DNA of 5,348 nt from an uncultured Eubacteriales bacterium (GTDB lineage: Bacteria > Bacillota > Clostridia > Christensenellales > DTU072). The stretch's first letter is position 1, and each line of letters begins with the position of its first letter. The stretch covers positions 1 to 5,348 of the forward strand of contig CACXDF010000144.1 in the NCBI GenBank assembly GCA_902766325.1, read 5' to 3'. This document shows positions 1-5,348 of this stretch, piece after piece. The position numbers were made by a program, and so were the translations under genes. A model generated the notes under the pieces. The model was not told the DNA's origin. It made no database searches and saw nothing but the letters and a program-made list of their open reading frames with translations.

Positions 1-854
1 AGCACGTCCGTAAGGTGCCAAAGTCCGTACATATAAGCGCAATAACGGAAATAAGGAACGTCGCTCCGAAGCAGAACGTAATATGCCATCAGGTTGGCGT
101 CTCCTTCCCGCATAACGCCGACCGTATGAGCTAATTCGTGCGCGATGGTCACCACCTTATAGCAGGACGGTGTCTGGGCGTTGACAACGGCGTCGCCCGT
201 AGGCATAAAAGTGATACCCGTGATGCCTTCGCTCGTCAAAAATCCGCTGAATACGGCTTCTTTTGCCGAAGGTACGGACGAAGCAAAATAATCGTCGTTC
301 AACTTTTCGTATTCGGCGCGGATAAGATCGACCGTTTCACGGAAGGTATACGGGCAAACGGAAGAGCCGTCCTGATTCCTTTTTACCTGATCGCTCACGG
401 CGACAAAATCGTCCAAAAGAACGTCTAAAAGACGGGCCGTTTCTTCCGCGGAGAGTTGTTCTCCCTCGTATTTATCCACCGGCAGAGGATCCCTATAGTA
501 GTTTCCGCTTGCTACCGACGTGTACAAAAGCGCAATACAAAGCGCGGCGATAAGATAGTTGCAAGCGAGATCGAGCGCCTTCCATTTCTTCTTTTTTGCG
601 CAAAAATAAATGATAAAAGCAACGCCGATGACCCCGGCCGTTATACCGCAGATCACGAAAACGTCGAACACCGCGAACGGGAACCAGGACGCGATATTGC
701 CGCTCAAAAAGTTATATCCGCGCGATAATCCGCGCGCGAAAAAGTATTCCGCTATCTTGCCGTTGGTCTTCAGCAGCGAAAAAAGCACGATGACCGCGAC
801 AAGGCAACCGATAGCGATCGCCTTGTTGATGATCTTGCGGTACTTGAGTTTCAT
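1..854 (-). CDS. DUF3810-like membrane zinc metallopeptidase, C-terminus off the window
   Basis: My translation leftward from the ATG at 854-852 stays open to base 1, giving 284 complete codons; the stop lies outside the window. The N-terminal part has three hydrophobic segments, at about residues 12-28, 62-84 and 99-112. A soluble-looking region follows, with the zinc-peptidase signature HELAH at residues 239-243 (H239, E240, H243). About seven residues later comes REGDAN (249-254), whose E250 is a plausible third zinc ligand. The stretch ahead of HELAH, with GITGITFMPTG and VVNA, fits the DUF3810 family, whose members are integral-membrane putative metallopeptidases of unknown substrate. 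The start is supported by AAGGA seven bases upstream. The ATG directly follows the stop of the phosphoglucomutase gene (TAAATG), so it is probably the third gene of the operon and translationally coupled. Family assignment comes from motif recognition; the biological role is unknown. Confidence 0.85.
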   Translation of the reverse strand, partial: MKLKYRKIINKAIAIGCLVAVIVLFSLLKTNGKIAEYFFARGLSRGYNFLSGNIASWFPFAVFDVFVICGITAGVIGVAFIIYFCAKKKKWKALDLACNYLIAALCIALLYTSVASGNYYRDPLPVDKYEGEQLSAEETARLLDVLLDDFVAVSDQVKRNQDGSSVCPYTFRETVDLIRAEYEKLNDDYFASSVPSAKEAVFSGFLTSEGITGITFMPTGDAVVNAQTPSCYKVVTIAHELAHTVGVMREGDANLMAYYVLLRSDVPYFRYCAYMYGLWHLTDV

Positions 855-2582
855 TTACAGTTCCTTTTTGATACCTTCGAGAAGGTCGCTTGCCTTTCGG
901 CTCGCCTTTTCTTCGTTTTCGTCGAAGCAAAGGACGTAGACTTTCAATTTCGGTTCGGTACCCGACGGACGAACGCACACGAACTGCTCGTCTTTCAGAC
1001 AGTATTTAAGAACGTCCGAGGTCGGCAGATCGAGTTTCTTTTTGCTTCCGTTCGAATAGGTTTCTTCTCCGGTCAGGATATCCTGCACCGACTCTACCTT
1101 TTCTCCGGCGATGGAAGAGACCGTCTTGGCTCTCAGTTTTTTCATGACCGCAGCCATTTCCGCCATAGCTCCGACGCCCTTATAAGCGATAGAAGTGACC
1201 GCCTCTTTATAGTACCCGTACTCGGAGAATATCTCTTGAAGACGACTGAAAAGACCTTTACCGATCGTCTGATAATAACAGACCATTTCCGCCGTCAGCA
1301 TAGAAGCGACAACGGCGTCCTTATCGCGGGCGTGCGTACCGCGCAGAGAACCGTAGCTCTCTTCGAATCCGAATATGTACTCGTATTCGCCGCTTGCTTC
1401 CCATTCTTTTATCTTTTCGCCGATAAACTTAAATCCGGTCAGCACGTTAAAAACGGCAACGCCGTTCTTTTTAGCGAGTCTGTCGGCAAGCGTAGTCGTA
1501 ACGATAGTCTTGACGACGGCGGGATTTTTCGGCATTTTTCCGCTTTCTTTTAACCGAGTAATGATATAGTCGAGCAAAAGCACGCCGATCTGATTACCGT
1601 TGAGCAGGCGGAACTTGCCCGAGTCGTCGCGTACGGCGAGCCCCATACGGTCGCAGTCCGGATCCGTACCGATCACAACGTCCGCGCCGATCTTATCGCC
1701 CAACTCGATACCCATAGCGAGCGCCGCCGGATTTTCCGGATTGGGAATGGGCACGGTAGAAAATTCGGTATCGGGCAGAGCCTGCTCCTTGACTACGGTC
1801 ACGTTGATACCTTGTCTTTCAAGAATCGTCGTCACGGGAACGTAGCCCGATCCGTGGATGGGCGTGTAGACGAGTTTCAGCTTGGCGCCGCACTTTTCCA
1901 CCGCTTCCGGCGAGAGCGACAGCTTCATGATCTCGTTATAATAAGCATCGTCGACGGTCTTGCCGATCACGGTAATATTCTGTCCGATCTTCACGTTGTC
2001 CATTTCGGTCAGATCGGGAAAAACGATATCTTCGCATTTAACGTCGAAGTAATCGGACGCGTTAATATACTTAACTACCGTCGCCGTATCTTCAGGACCC
2101 ATCTGAGCGCCGTCTTCGCCGTATACCTTATATCCGTTGTACTCCTTCGGATTATGGCTGGCTGTGATCATAACACCGGCGATCGCGTTCAACTTGCGGA
2201 CGGCATATGAACACATGGGAACGGGATGCACCGTTCCGAAAAGATAGGCTTTCACGCCGTAAGCGGAAAGTACCGCCGCCGTTTTTTGCGAAAATTCTTT
2301 ACTGAACCTTCTCGTATCGAAACTGACGACCACGCCGCGTTCCGCCGCCTCCTTTCCCAAAGAAAGGATAAACTCAGCAAGTCCGCAAGTCGCTCGGGCG
2401 ACCGTATACGCGTTCATCTTATAGGTACCGAGACCGACCGTTCCGCGCATACCCGCCGTACCGAAGGCAAGGGGCGCGGAAAAACGCTCTTTTATTTCTT
2501 CGTCGTCCATTCCGACCAATTCTTTTTTCTCTTCGTCCGTTACTTTTGCGCACCAGACGTCGTACGTTTCTTTCGCCGTCAT
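855..2582 (-). CDS. pgcA: Alpha-phosphoglucomutase (phosphohexomutase superfamily)
   Basis: This 575-residue cytoplasmic enzyme most likely interconverts glucose-1-phosphate and glucose-6-phosphate through a phosphoserine and glucose-1,6-bisphosphate. All four active-site loops of the alpha-D-phosphohexomutase superfamily are intact. The phosphoserine loop TASHNP is at 140-145, with S142 phosphorylated. The metal loop GTDPDCDRMG is at 305-314, with D307, D309 and D311 binding magnesium. The sugar-binding loop FEESYG is at 406-411, and the phosphate-binding loop RPSGTEPK is at 538-545. The early GTAGMRG (41-47) is also typical. Length matches the Bacillota PgcA type, about 580 residues, rather than the shorter phosphomannomutase or GlmM forms. 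The start follows AAGGAG with six-base spacing. The gene begins 13 bases after the alpha-galactosidase stop and ends directly before the peptidase start. Downstream of alpha-galactosidase it could take up glucose-1-phosphate from galactose breakdown. Related members act as phosphopentomutases, so exact substrate preference is inferred. Confidence 0.93.
   Translation of the reverse strand: MTAKETYDVWCAKVTDEEKKELVGMDDEEIKERFSAPLAFGTAGMRGTVGLGTYKMNAYTVARATCGLAEFILSLGKEAAERGVVVSFDTRRFSKEFSQKTAAVLSAYGVKAYLFGTVHPVPMCSYAVRKLNAIAGVMITASHNPKEYNGYKVYGEDGAQMGPEDTATVVKYINASDYFDVKCEDIVFPDLTEMDNVKIGQNITVIGKTVDDAYYNEIMKLSLSPEAVEKCGAKLKLVYTPIHGSGYVPVTTILERQGINVTVVKEQALPDTEFSTVPIPNPENPAALAMGIELGDKIGADVVIGTDPDCDRMGLAVRDDSGKFRLLNGNQIGVLLLDYIITRLKESGKMPKNPAVVKTIVTTTLADRLAKKNGVAVFNVLTGFKFIGEKIKEWEASGEYEYIFGFEESYGSLRGTHARDKDAVVASMLTAEMVCYYQTIGKGLFSRLQEIFSEYGYYKEAVTSIAYKGVGAMAEMAAVMKKLRAKTVSSIAGEKVESVQDILTGEETYSNGSKKKLDLPTSDVLKYCLKDEQFVCVRPSGTEPKLKVYVLCFDENEEKASRKASDLLEGIKKEL
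862..866 (-). promoter_or_regulatory. Ribosome binding site for the DUF3810-like gene, inside the mutase gene
   Basis: On the minus strand AAGGA lies seven bases before the ATG at 854. It is wholly within the last codons of the upstream phosphoglucomutase gene. This fixes the peptidase start and suggests that ribosomes finishing the mutase can reinitiate at once. Confidence 0.75.
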
Positions 2583-2588
2583 AGCTCT

Positions 2589-2594
2589 CTCCTT
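2589..2594 (-). promoter_or_regulatory. Ribosome binding site for the phosphoglucomutase gene
   Basis: A perfect AAGGAG on the minus strand sits six bases before the ATG at 2582, inside the 13-base gap after the alpha-galactosidase stop. The gap has no room for a terminator or promoter, so the two genes are almost certainly cotranscribed. Confidence 0.8.
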
Positions 2595-2595
2595 A

Positions 2596-4242
2596 TTATC
2601 CCAAAATAAATACTTTCGTCGATCTCGCGGCGACGTTTCCTTTCCAAACGAGCGCGGAAGGAATAGTCTTTTTCGCGATGGCGTCGCGCGCCACGGGAGA
2701 AGCGTTATATTCGATATAGTTTTCTTTCGCGAGATCTTCTTCTTTTACCTCGTATTTACGCTGTTTATCCGTTTTGTTGAAGATACAAAGCGCCGTCTTG
2801 CCTCCGGTAAGGGGCTTAACGAGAACGTCGATATCGCCTTCTTTGATACGCTTGGCTTGACGACCCAGTTTGTCCTGGTTGATGGAAATGAGATCGCCGT
2901 TTTTGATAAGGGCGCAGATCTCGGGGGACATAACGCGGATATCGTTACCCAAAATAAGCGGCGCCGCCATCATACACCACAAAGCAAAGTGCGCTTCGCT
3001 CTCGTTGTACTTCATATCGCCTACGCCGACTTCCAGCATATCGGGATCGTTCCAATGCCCGGGGTTGGCGTAGTTATAGAGTTTTACGTTGTGTTCGTAG
3101 ATTTTGACCATCGAATCCCAGTTGGCGCTGATGTCGCCCGTCGTACGCCACAGATTGCCGGCGCTTGCGCCCCAAAGGTAGGGTTTGCCCGAGCCCCATT
3201 CGCACAAAGAAAATACGATCGGCTTTTCCGGAACGCCGTGATCGCGCGCATAGTCGGCCGTCGCCTGCTTGATGCATTGTCCGGCGTGTTGATATTGGAA
3301 CATATCGCTCGTCGCCCCGTTGAGGATGGGATTGAGGATCTTTATTTTGTTTACGCCGCGCACGAGTTGAACGGGGATGGGGAAGACGTATTCGTTCTGA
3401 CGAATGCCCTCGGGGACGTAAACGGGATAAGCGACGTCGTCGTTGATAACGATAACGAAAAACTTTTCATAGTTTTTGACCTCGTGGACGTAAACGGAAA
3501 CGATGTACTCGCCGTCCTCTTCCACCGCGTGCATATATTCCGCCGACCCCAGACCTCTGTCCAGTCCGCTGATATGGGTGGAAAAAACGTTTTTCTTGTC
3601 GCTGCGATGAACAAAGCGGGTCTTAAACACGTTTGCGTTGCCGCTGAGCGTGGCCTCTTCCGCCTTATAAAGCGTTCCTCTTTCTCCGCGCTTTCCTACG
3701 GCGATACCGCCGACAAGAGGCGCATACCTTGTGATCTCTTTATGATGGCAGTAGTCGAGCTTCCAATATTCTACGCCCCACTTTGCGAAGGTGTACGCGT
3801 CAAGGTATTCGAAGCCGAGGCTTGCCGGATAATCTTCGCAAGTCAGCGTGCCGTTAGAAGAATATATACCCAGTTTCATGCCGCAGGCATTGACTCTTTC
3901 GGCAAGTTTCTTGATCCCATCGGGGAAGGTAACGGCGTCGGACTCCAATTCGTTGCGGATGTTGCGTTGCTTGGCTTCCCAACAGTCGTCGATATTCATG
4001 TATACGTACCCGGCGTCGACCAGGCCTTTTTCCTTCATTACTTTAGCCATTTCGACGATCATTTCCTGATCGATGCGATAAGCGAAAGTGTTCCAGGTGC
4101 TCCAACCCATGGGCGGCGTCAATGCAAGACCGTTATCATACGGCTTGTTGTTGTACAAAATAGGAACGTTTTTGTTGGGATCTCCCGGTTGCAGAAGAAG
4201 TTTTGCGTAGCAAGTCGGGCACATTCCGTTACGTTTTATCAT
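2596..4242 (-). CDS. GH27 alpha-galactosidase with inserted CBM-like domain
   Basis: This predicted cytoplasmic retaining glycosidase (548 residues) should remove terminal alpha-galactose from melibiose- or raffinose-type sugars. The GH27 start TPPMGWSTWN is at 42-51. IDDCW (84-88) carries the substrate-binding aspartates, and WKLDYC (160-165) carries the likely nucleophile D163. WRTTGDI (365-371) has D370, matching the acid/base aspartate of human alpha-galactosidase A, and WNDPDML (397-403) is conserved. CEW at 347-349 keeps the glutamate typical of galactose rather than N-acetylgalactosamine specificity. Between the nucleophile and CEW strands lies about 115 extra residues resembling a beta-sandwich carbohydrate-binding module (listed separately). 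A C-terminal beta-sandwich ends the protein. No signal peptide is visible; the N-terminus is polar and has a CPTC pair at 8-11. The frame stays open upstream to an ATG at 4359. I chose 4242 because AGGAG lies eight bases before it and the upstream ATG overlaps the likely -35 box. It is the first gene of the leftward operon. Other GH27 activities, such as beta-L-arabinopyranosidase, remain possible. Confidence 0.92.
   Translation of the reverse strand: MIKRNGMCPTCYAKLLLQPGDPNKNVPILYNNKPYDNGLALTPPMGWSTWNTFAYRIDQEMIVEMAKVMKEKGLVDAGYVYMNIDDCWEAKQRNIRNELESDAVTFPDGIKKLAERVNACGMKLGIYSSNGTLTCEDYPASLGFEYLDAYTFAKWGVEYWKLDYCHHKEITRYAPLVGGIAVGKRGERGTLYKAEEATLSGNANVFKTRFVHRSDKKNVFSTHISGLDRGLGSAEYMHAVEEDGEYIVSVYVHEVKNYEKFFVIVINDDVAYPVYVPEGIRQNEYVFPIPVQLVRGVNKIKILNPILNGATSDMFQYQHAGQCIKQATADYARDHGVPEKPIVFSLCEWGSGKPYLWGASAGNLWRTTGDISANWDSMVKIYEHNVKLYNYANPGHWNDPDMLEVGVGDMKYNESEAHFALWCMMAAPLILGNDIRVMSPEICALIKNGDLISINQDKLGRQAKRIKEGDIDVLVKPLTGGKTALCIFNKTDKQRKYEVKEEDLAKENYIEYNASPVARDAIAKKTIPSALVWKGNVAARSTKVFILG
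3328..3675 (-). other. CBM35/CBM6-like beta-sandwich inserted in the GH27 barrel
   Basis: Residues of about 190-305 of the alpha-galactosidase break the usual GH27 spacing between the nucleophile motif WKLDYC and the CEWG strand. The block opens with KAEEATLSG, similar to the AE-A-L-G opening of CBM6/CBM35-type modules. It continues with DGEYIVSVYV, then a strand with a VINDD turn, and ends with VQLVRGVNKIKILNP, like the final strand of those modules (G-N-I-L pattern). The catalytic frame resumes with FQYQHAGQCIKQA. Boundaries are approximate, and the fold is inferred from pattern only. It may position the substrate or form part of a dimer or active-site wall. Confidence 0.65.
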
Positions 4243-4250
4243 AGTCGATT

Positions 4251-4255
4251 CTCCT
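4251..4255 (-). promoter_or_regulatory. Ribosome binding site that decides the alpha-galactosidase start
   Basis: The minus strand reads TTTAGGAG, with AGGAG eight bases before the ATG at 4242. No comparable site precedes the in-frame upstream ATGs at 4323 and 4359, so this supports the shorter 548-residue protein. Confidence 0.8.
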
Positions 4256-4303
4256 AAATAAAAGATTTTTTTCGGCGCTTTGGCCGTCGGTTTTTTCGTT
4301 GCT

Positions 4304-4319
4304 CTTTCCTTTTGGAAAG
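4304..4319 (-). promoter_or_regulatory. Small hairpin near the 5' end of the alpha-galactosidase leader
   Basis: The minus strand carries CTTTCC, AAAA, GGAAAG: a perfect 6-bp stem with a 4-base loop. It would begin about five bases after the predicted transcription start near 4324. It is not followed by a U tract, so it is not a terminator. It could protect the mRNA 5' end or be a small operator; chance is also possible. Confidence 0.35.
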
Positions 4320-4330
4320 CCATCCACAAT

Positions 4331-4359
4331 ATTGTACCATGAATTCGCCTATATATCAA
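4331..4359 (-). promoter_or_regulatory. SigA-type promoter for the leftward operon
   Basis: Reading leftward, TTGATA (4359-4354) and TACAAT (4336-4331) are separated by exactly 17 bases; each has one mismatch to the TTGACA and TATAAT consensus. Transcription should start near 4323-4325, giving a leader of about 80 bases before the alpha-galactosidase start. The -10 box overlaps a 10-bp palindrome, ACAATATTGT (4326-4335). Confidence 0.7.
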
Positions 4360-4392
4360 GAGCGATTTATTTAAAAGATAACAATGTCGCTC
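4360..4392. repeat. Spaced inverted repeat GAGCGA-N21-TCGCTC
   Basis: Perfect 6-bp arms at 4360-4365 and 4387-4392 flank a 21-bp, mostly AT-rich spacer. The left arm touches the -35 box of the leftward promoter. The placement would suit an activator binding two half-sites, or the AT-rich spacer may act as an UP-element. Short arms make chance occurrence quite possible. Confidence 0.3.
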
Positions 4393-4399
4393 CTCTCTT

Positions 4400-4415
4400 T
4401 ACCGAATTTTCGGTA
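4400..4415. promoter_or_regulatory. Candidate operator: near-perfect inverted repeat abutting the rightward -35
   Basis: TACCGAA (4400-4406) and TTCGGTA (4409-4415) are perfect 7-bp inverted arms with a 2-bp centre. The repeat ends at the base just before the -35 hexamer of the rightward promoter and lies 40 bases from the -35 of the leftward one. No U tract or upstream gene fits a terminator. A regulator bound here could control either or both directions; its identity is unknown. Confidence 0.5.
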
Positions 4416-4444
4416 TTGTAAAAGCGGCTTTTCTCCGTTATAAT
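4416..4444 (+). promoter_or_regulatory. SigA-type promoter for the sugar isomerase gene
   Basis: TTGTAA (4416-4421), a 17-base spacer and a perfect TATAAT (4439-4444) form a strong-looking promoter. Transcription should start around 4450-4452, only about 12-14 bases before the ATG at 4464. The promoter diverges from the leftward promoter at 4331-4359. Confidence 0.75.
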
Positions 4445-4451
4445 GGTAACC

Positions 4452-4455
4452 GAGG
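4452..4455 (+). promoter_or_regulatory. Ribosome binding site of the sugar isomerase gene
   Basis: GAGG, within CGAGGAAA, lies eight bases before the ATG at 4464. It falls almost exactly at the predicted transcription start, so the Shine-Dalgarno sequence would be at the extreme 5' end of the mRNA. Confidence 0.65.
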
Positions 4456-4463
4456 AAATATTT

Positions 4464-5348
4464 ATGTGCAAACGTTTTCAAAAATTATCGACTTCAGCCG
4501 TTGATCGCCAACTGAAAAAGTACGGTCTTCCCCTCTTATCCGAACCAAACCGTTCGGGAAATAAAGAAGAGAACAAAAAACCGATCGTTTCTACCGAGAT
4601 CGGGTCCGTCTCGAAATTCACGGGGGAACGGGTCGCCGTTGAACTCGTGGCAAAAGTCGGCTTCGACGCGTGGGACTTTTCCATGTTCAGCAATATGGTC
4701 CTTTACGATGGCAGAAGGAAAAAGATACTCCCCAATTCTCATCCGCTCGCAGGCGATAATTACCTTGCTTTTGCGCGCGAACTTAGACGGATCGGCGAGG
4801 ACAACGGCATTTTCTGCAATCAATCTCACGCCCCCTTTCCAAGCGCTGTGCCGGAGATACGGTCATACCTGAAACGCGCCCTGGAATGCACGGCGGAAGC
4901 CGGCGGCAAGATCTGTGTGATCCATCCGTGCAATAATTGGGGAACGGAACAAAACGCCGAGATGTTTTTTGAACTTCTGCCCTTCGCAAAGTCGTGCGGC
5001 GTCAAGATCGCAACCGAAAATATGTGGAATTGGGATCCCATAAAGTGCCATGCGGCACCCGCTTCTTGCTCAGACCCGAAAAGTTTTTTAGACTTATTAA
5101 ACGCCGTGAACGACGACTTTTTCGTCGCCTGTCTCGACATAGGTCACGCCGAAATGAAAGGTCTCGGCACCTCTGCCGTAGAGATGATACGCGCCCTCGG
5201 AAATAAGCTCGCCGCGTTGCACATACACGACAACGATAAAGTGCACGACTCCCACCAGATCCCCTATTCTATGAACATCGAGTTCTCTCCGATTTTAAAG
5301 GCATTGCGAAAAATCGGCTACAGCGGAGATTTTACGCTTGAATCCGAC
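4464..5348 (+). CDS. Sugar phosphate isomerase/epimerase-like TIM-barrel protein, C-terminus off the window
   Basis: The frame is open for exactly 295 codons to the window end. From about residue 41 the protein matches the xylose isomerase-like TIM-barrel group (AP endonuclease 2 superfamily) of sugar isomerases, epimerases and dehydratases. Barrel start: PIVSTEIGS (40-48), then GFDAWDFSMF. Likely metal or active-site residues: H122 in NQSHAP, H154 in VIHPCNN, E185 in ATEN, D225 and H228 in CLDIGH, H253/H255 in LHIHDN, and E293 in LESD at the cut edge. The E-D-H-E set is what this superfamily uses to hold a divalent metal. Substrate cannot be deduced. An unusual, basic and polar N-terminal extension of about 40 residues precedes the barrel. 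No closer ATG, GTG or TTG start exists in frame, and GAGG plus a strong promoter support 4464. The gene diverges from the alpha-galactosidase operon, which suggests sugar-linked regulation. Confidence 0.88.
   Translation, partial: MCKRFQKLSTSAVDRQLKKYGLPLLSEPNRSGNKEENKKPIVSTEIGSVSKFTGERVAVELVAKVGFDAWDFSMFSNMVLYDGRRKKILPNSHPLAGDNYLAFARELRRIGEDNGIFCNQSHAPFPSAVPEIRSYLKRALECTAEAGGKICVIHPCNNWGTEQNAEMFFELLPFAKSCGVKIATENMWNWDPIKCHAAPASCSDPKSFLDLLNAVNDDFFVACLDIGHAEMKGLGTSAVEMIRALGNKLAALHIHDNDKVHDSHQIPYSMNIEFSPILKALRKIGYSGDFTLESD
4467..4480 (+). promoter_or_regulatory. cre-like / LacI-family operator in the start of the isomerase gene
   Basis: TGCAAACGTTTTCA fits the core of the published catabolite-responsive-element consensus TGNAARCGNWWWCA at every position. 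Of the two flanking W positions the 3' one (A) matches and the 5' one (G) does not. Six of seven base pairs are symmetric about the central CG. It lies about 16-30 bases after the predicted transcription start, overlapping codons 2-6, a location where CcpA or another LacI-family regulator would block transcription. Function is inferred from sequence alone. Confidence 0.5.

Noticed and set aside
138..939. Three rightward small open frames across the peptidase gene
   Set aside because: They are antisense to a continuous leftward frame with three membrane segments and HELAH, and their compositions are shadow-like.
1236..2609. Rightward open frames of 64-132 codons opposite the phosphoglucomutase gene
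   Set aside because: The leftward frame carries four intact phosphohexomutase loops; the antisense translations show no motifs.
2857..4257. A 466-codon rightward open frame opposite the alpha-galactosidase gene
   Set aside because: It lies entirely antisense to a clear GH27 gene with all catalytic motifs. Its translation shows no recognisable domain, and I saw no ribosome binding site or promoter for it. Its length is explained by codon bias on the other strand.
4273..4296. Terminator-like CGGC-GCTTTG-GCCG followed shortly by TTTTTT on the plus strand
   Set aside because: The stem is only 4 bp, four bases separate it from the T run, and no rightward gene ends upstream. On the minus strand, where the leader is transcribed, it is followed by A residues.
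4330..4420. Direct 7-mer repeat TATTGTA at 4330-4336 and 4414-4420
   Set aside because: Both copies overlap promoter hexamers on opposite strands and are short and AT-rich, so coincidence is the simplest explanation.
4478..4872. Leftward and rightward short open frames overlapping the isomerase gene
   Set aside because: The rightward frame from 4464 has a promoter, ribosome binding site and conserved barrel motifs; the others lack all three.
1..5348. CRISPR array, insertion sequence, tRNA or riboswitch
   Set aside because: No regularly spaced repeats, transposase frames, terminal inverted repeats, tRNA-like cloverleaf or long structured leader were seen; coding density is high throughout.

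Overview
The window looks like a carbohydrate-metabolism locus of a bacterium in the Bacillota, probably a gut-type Clostridium relative. This lineage call is an inference. It rests on strong AAGGAG/AGGAG ribosome binding sites, SigA-type promoters with 17-bp spacers, a catabolite-responsive-element (cre)-like LacI-family operator, and the protein families present. Base composition is near 50% GC and uniform. I see no mobile element, CRISPR array, tRNA or rRNA.

Layout: three tightly packed genes read leftward (minus strand) from a promoter near 4331-4359. They are a GH27 alpha-galactosidase (4242 to 2596), an alpha-phosphoglucomutase (2582 to 855) and a DUF3810-type membrane zinc metallopeptidase (854 to beyond base 1, C-terminus missing). 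The gaps are 13 and 0 bases, so this is very likely one operon. A fourth gene reads rightward from 4464 to beyond the window end. It encodes a sugar phosphate isomerase/epimerase-like TIM-barrel protein (C-terminus missing) and has its own promoter at 4416-4444. The 221-base gap between the two start codons (4243-4463) therefore holds two divergent promoters, an inverted repeat touching one -35 box, and other candidate control elements.

How the genes may work together: the alpha-galactosidase has no signal peptide, so it probably acts in the cytoplasm on imported alpha-galactosides such as melibiose or raffinose-type sugars. Galactose passing through a Leloir pathway encoded elsewhere would give glucose-1-phosphate, which the phosphoglucomutase converts to glucose-6-phosphate. 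The divergent TIM-barrel enzyme probably handles a related sugar or polyol, but its substrate cannot be read from the sequence. The membrane peptidase has no obvious role in sugar use, although its start codon directly follows the mutase stop codon.

Most notable points: a carbohydrate-binding-module-like domain inserted inside the GH27 catalytic barrel; a compact divergent control region with an exact match to the cre core in the first codons of the rightward gene; an unusual 40-residue N-terminal extension on the rightward enzyme; and coupling of a DUF3810 peptidase to a sugar-phosphate mutase. The individual families are known. I found no clear evidence of an entirely new system.
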